This document shows, one piece after another, positions 63,015 through 64,000 of a stretch of 64,000 bases of DNA. The notes beneath the pieces were generated by a model. That model did not search any database and was not told the DNA's origin. It saw nothing but the letters and a program-made list of their open reading frames with translations. A program made the translations under genes and the position numbers. Source of the DNA: Luzula sylvatica (taxonomy: Eukaryota; Streptophyta; Magnoliopsida; Poales; Juncaceae). Numbering within the stretch: position 1 is the first letter of the stretch; each line of letters starts with the position of its first letter. The DNA lies in assembly GCA_946800325.1 (NCBI GenBank), contig OX326957.1, positions 25,111,554 through 25,175,553 on the forward strand. The letters are read 5' to 3'.

Positions 63015-63330
63015 AGAGAAAATGATCTTTTCCTCTTTATTAATAAGATTTGAGTGTTAATTGCGCGTTAAATGTTAATTAAATGTTAATTTGATTGTTA
63101 ATTAACTGTCACATCATGCCCTCTTTTTAATATGTATTTCTTCTGTCTCGGGATAGGATTTTGAAGTCAACTCTAGAGTGCGATTTCATGAGCTAAAACC
63201 AAAAAAACAACAACAAGATACATCAACGAAAATGTTCAACATGTTCGAAGTGGACTACGCACACATGGCACGGCGTCGTTCACCCATAAACAACTCGGTA
63301 CCGGTGAACAAAAACAATGAAAAACCCTAG
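62068..63330 (+). CDS. RGF/GLV/CLEL-type secreted peptide precursor, fully spliced form
   Basis: Exons 62068-62161, 62278-62493, 62913-62974 and 63157-63330 join in phase to 181 residues. Residues 1-30 form a signal peptide (MQCKRCITIDILLCSLCFIA, cleavage likely near VYA-NQ). The middle is basic and poorly conserved, as in this family. Near the C-terminus is DYAHMARRRSPINN (157-170), matching the RGF/GLV pattern: Asp-Tyr for tyrosine sulfation, a basic stretch, then Pro-Ile-Asn-Asn. Eleven residues follow. Such peptides act outside the cell through RGI receptor kinases in root meristem and tropic growth. The motif is one residue longer than the usual 13. The donor of exon 2 is uncertain: several GT sites downstream (62513, 62532, 62553) share phase 1. 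No transcript evidence is available. Confidence 0.75.
62977..63016. repeat. Pyrimidine tract and (CT)n in intron 3 of the peptide gene
   Basis: A T-run followed by about 13 CT repeats immediately downstream of the exon 3 donor. It could affect splice efficiency. Confidence 0.8.
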
Positions 63331-64000
63331 TCTTGGTAGCTCTAAGAGTACGTTTGGAAAAAAAAAAAAAAAAAAAATGTATATACGGAGCTAGGTTAGT
63401 ACTGTTCTTTAATTTCTTAACATGAGTTGATATCTTGATTTAGTTGTATAATGTAATATCTTGAAGACTTGAAGGCTGAATCACATTATATCTCCAATTA
63501 ATTTTGGGGAAATTTTGCCGCAAATGTGATTGTGCCATTTTCTGTTAAAAACAAATGTACGGAGTTTCTTAGAAATAGAAGTTTATCTGGGGCTAGTATG
63601 AAATGTTGTGTTAGAATTGCAGATATTTTTTCCTTCTTGGGTATACTACGTCGGATTATACAGAAAATGCTTTGCTAATATTTGTTTTTATTTCTTTGTC
63701 TTGGTATTTTTAAACAAAAATATGACAATTAATTTTTTTTTAAGGTGTTGAGACTTTTTTTTTGTGCACTTTTCAATTTTTTTTGAAAAAATTAGAAATT
63801 TACTTGTGTTGGTCTTCAATTACGGAGTTCTATGAGCAAAATATCAATCTGAGTATTTGGCTCGTGTTAGACATATTGACATATTTTAGAAAAATATGAT
63901 CATGAATTTTTTTACAGCTGTCAGACTTTTATGTTCTCATTTTTGCAAAAAAATTGAAAAAATTAGATATTTCCATGTGTCAATATATTCAGTAGCGGAG
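63331..64000. other. 3' flank of the peptide gene
   Basis: An A-run (63359-63377), then AT-rich sequence with two diverged copies of an AAAATTAGAAATTTACTTGTG-type stretch (near 63788 and 63959). The window ends in CAGTAGCGGAG, the start of a CAGTGGCGGAG-type transposon end. No gene. Confidence 0.45.

Overview
This is an AT-rich nuclear window from a flowering plant, probably a eudicot; I cannot name the species. The evidence is several intron-containing plant genes, DUF247 genes, a root-growth peptide precursor, Helitron, PIF/Harbinger, Mutator-like, hAT-like and LTR elements, and very long (TA)n tracts. Most of the sequence is duplicated or transposon-derived. Only four loci look like intact genes, and all are on the + strand.

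Intact genes: two near-identical DUF247 (UPF0481-type) membrane-anchored proteins at 7775-9232 and 49674-51074; a complete ten-exon agmatine deiminase (polyamine synthesis) at 35882-38374; and a small secreted RGF/GLV/CLEL-type peptide precursor at 62068-63330. Broken or captured genes: two DUF247 pseudogenes (18057-18396 and 40680-41549), an intron-retaining C-terminal piece of a GTE/BET bromodomain gene (42236-42891), a Myb/SANT-like relic inside a Harbinger element (54986-56244), an F-box-like first exon inside a TA-flanked element (about 23437-23556, minus), and a diverged 5S rRNA copy (54054-54172, minus).

Layout: the window is built around an old, large, direct segmental duplication. 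The left copy runs from about 0.73 to 29.1 kb and the right copy from about 38.75 to 60.2 kb. Collinear blocks include 1.69-3.35 with 38.84-39.83 kb, 3.36-4.67 with 46.49-47.81, 6.15-9.42 with 48.75-51.26, 15.97-16.5 with 51.56-51.79, 19.85-20.09 plus 24.6-24.87 with 52.53-53.15, and 24.94-29.1 with 57.4-60.17. The two intact DUF247 genes are the paired members. Later insertions separate the copies. The left copy gained a Mutator-like MITE, an LTR retrotransposon (9895-15305) that itself received a Helitron, a nested 4.5-kb insertion (20092-24590) and two MITEs near 28 kb. The right copy has an extra 6.6 kb (39.84-46.48 kb, with a DUF247 pseudogene and the GTE fragment) and a Harbinger element. 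The unduplicated middle (29.1-38.7 kb) holds Helitron and MITE sequence and the agmatine deiminase gene. The peptide gene lies just beyond the right copy.

The most interesting locus is the peptide precursor. Fully spliced, it ends in a canonical-looking Asp-Tyr motif (DYAHMARRRSPINN). If the second intron is retained, the protein instead stops right after DSHKPQSHPPKNN, which resembles the other RGF subtype but lacks the tyrosine that is normally sulfated. Also notable are several unrelated elements sitting exactly between (TA)n tracts, a fold-back MITE whose loop is inverted between the two duplicate copies, and a cluster of AACGG/CCGTT motifs upstream of a duplicated TATA box.
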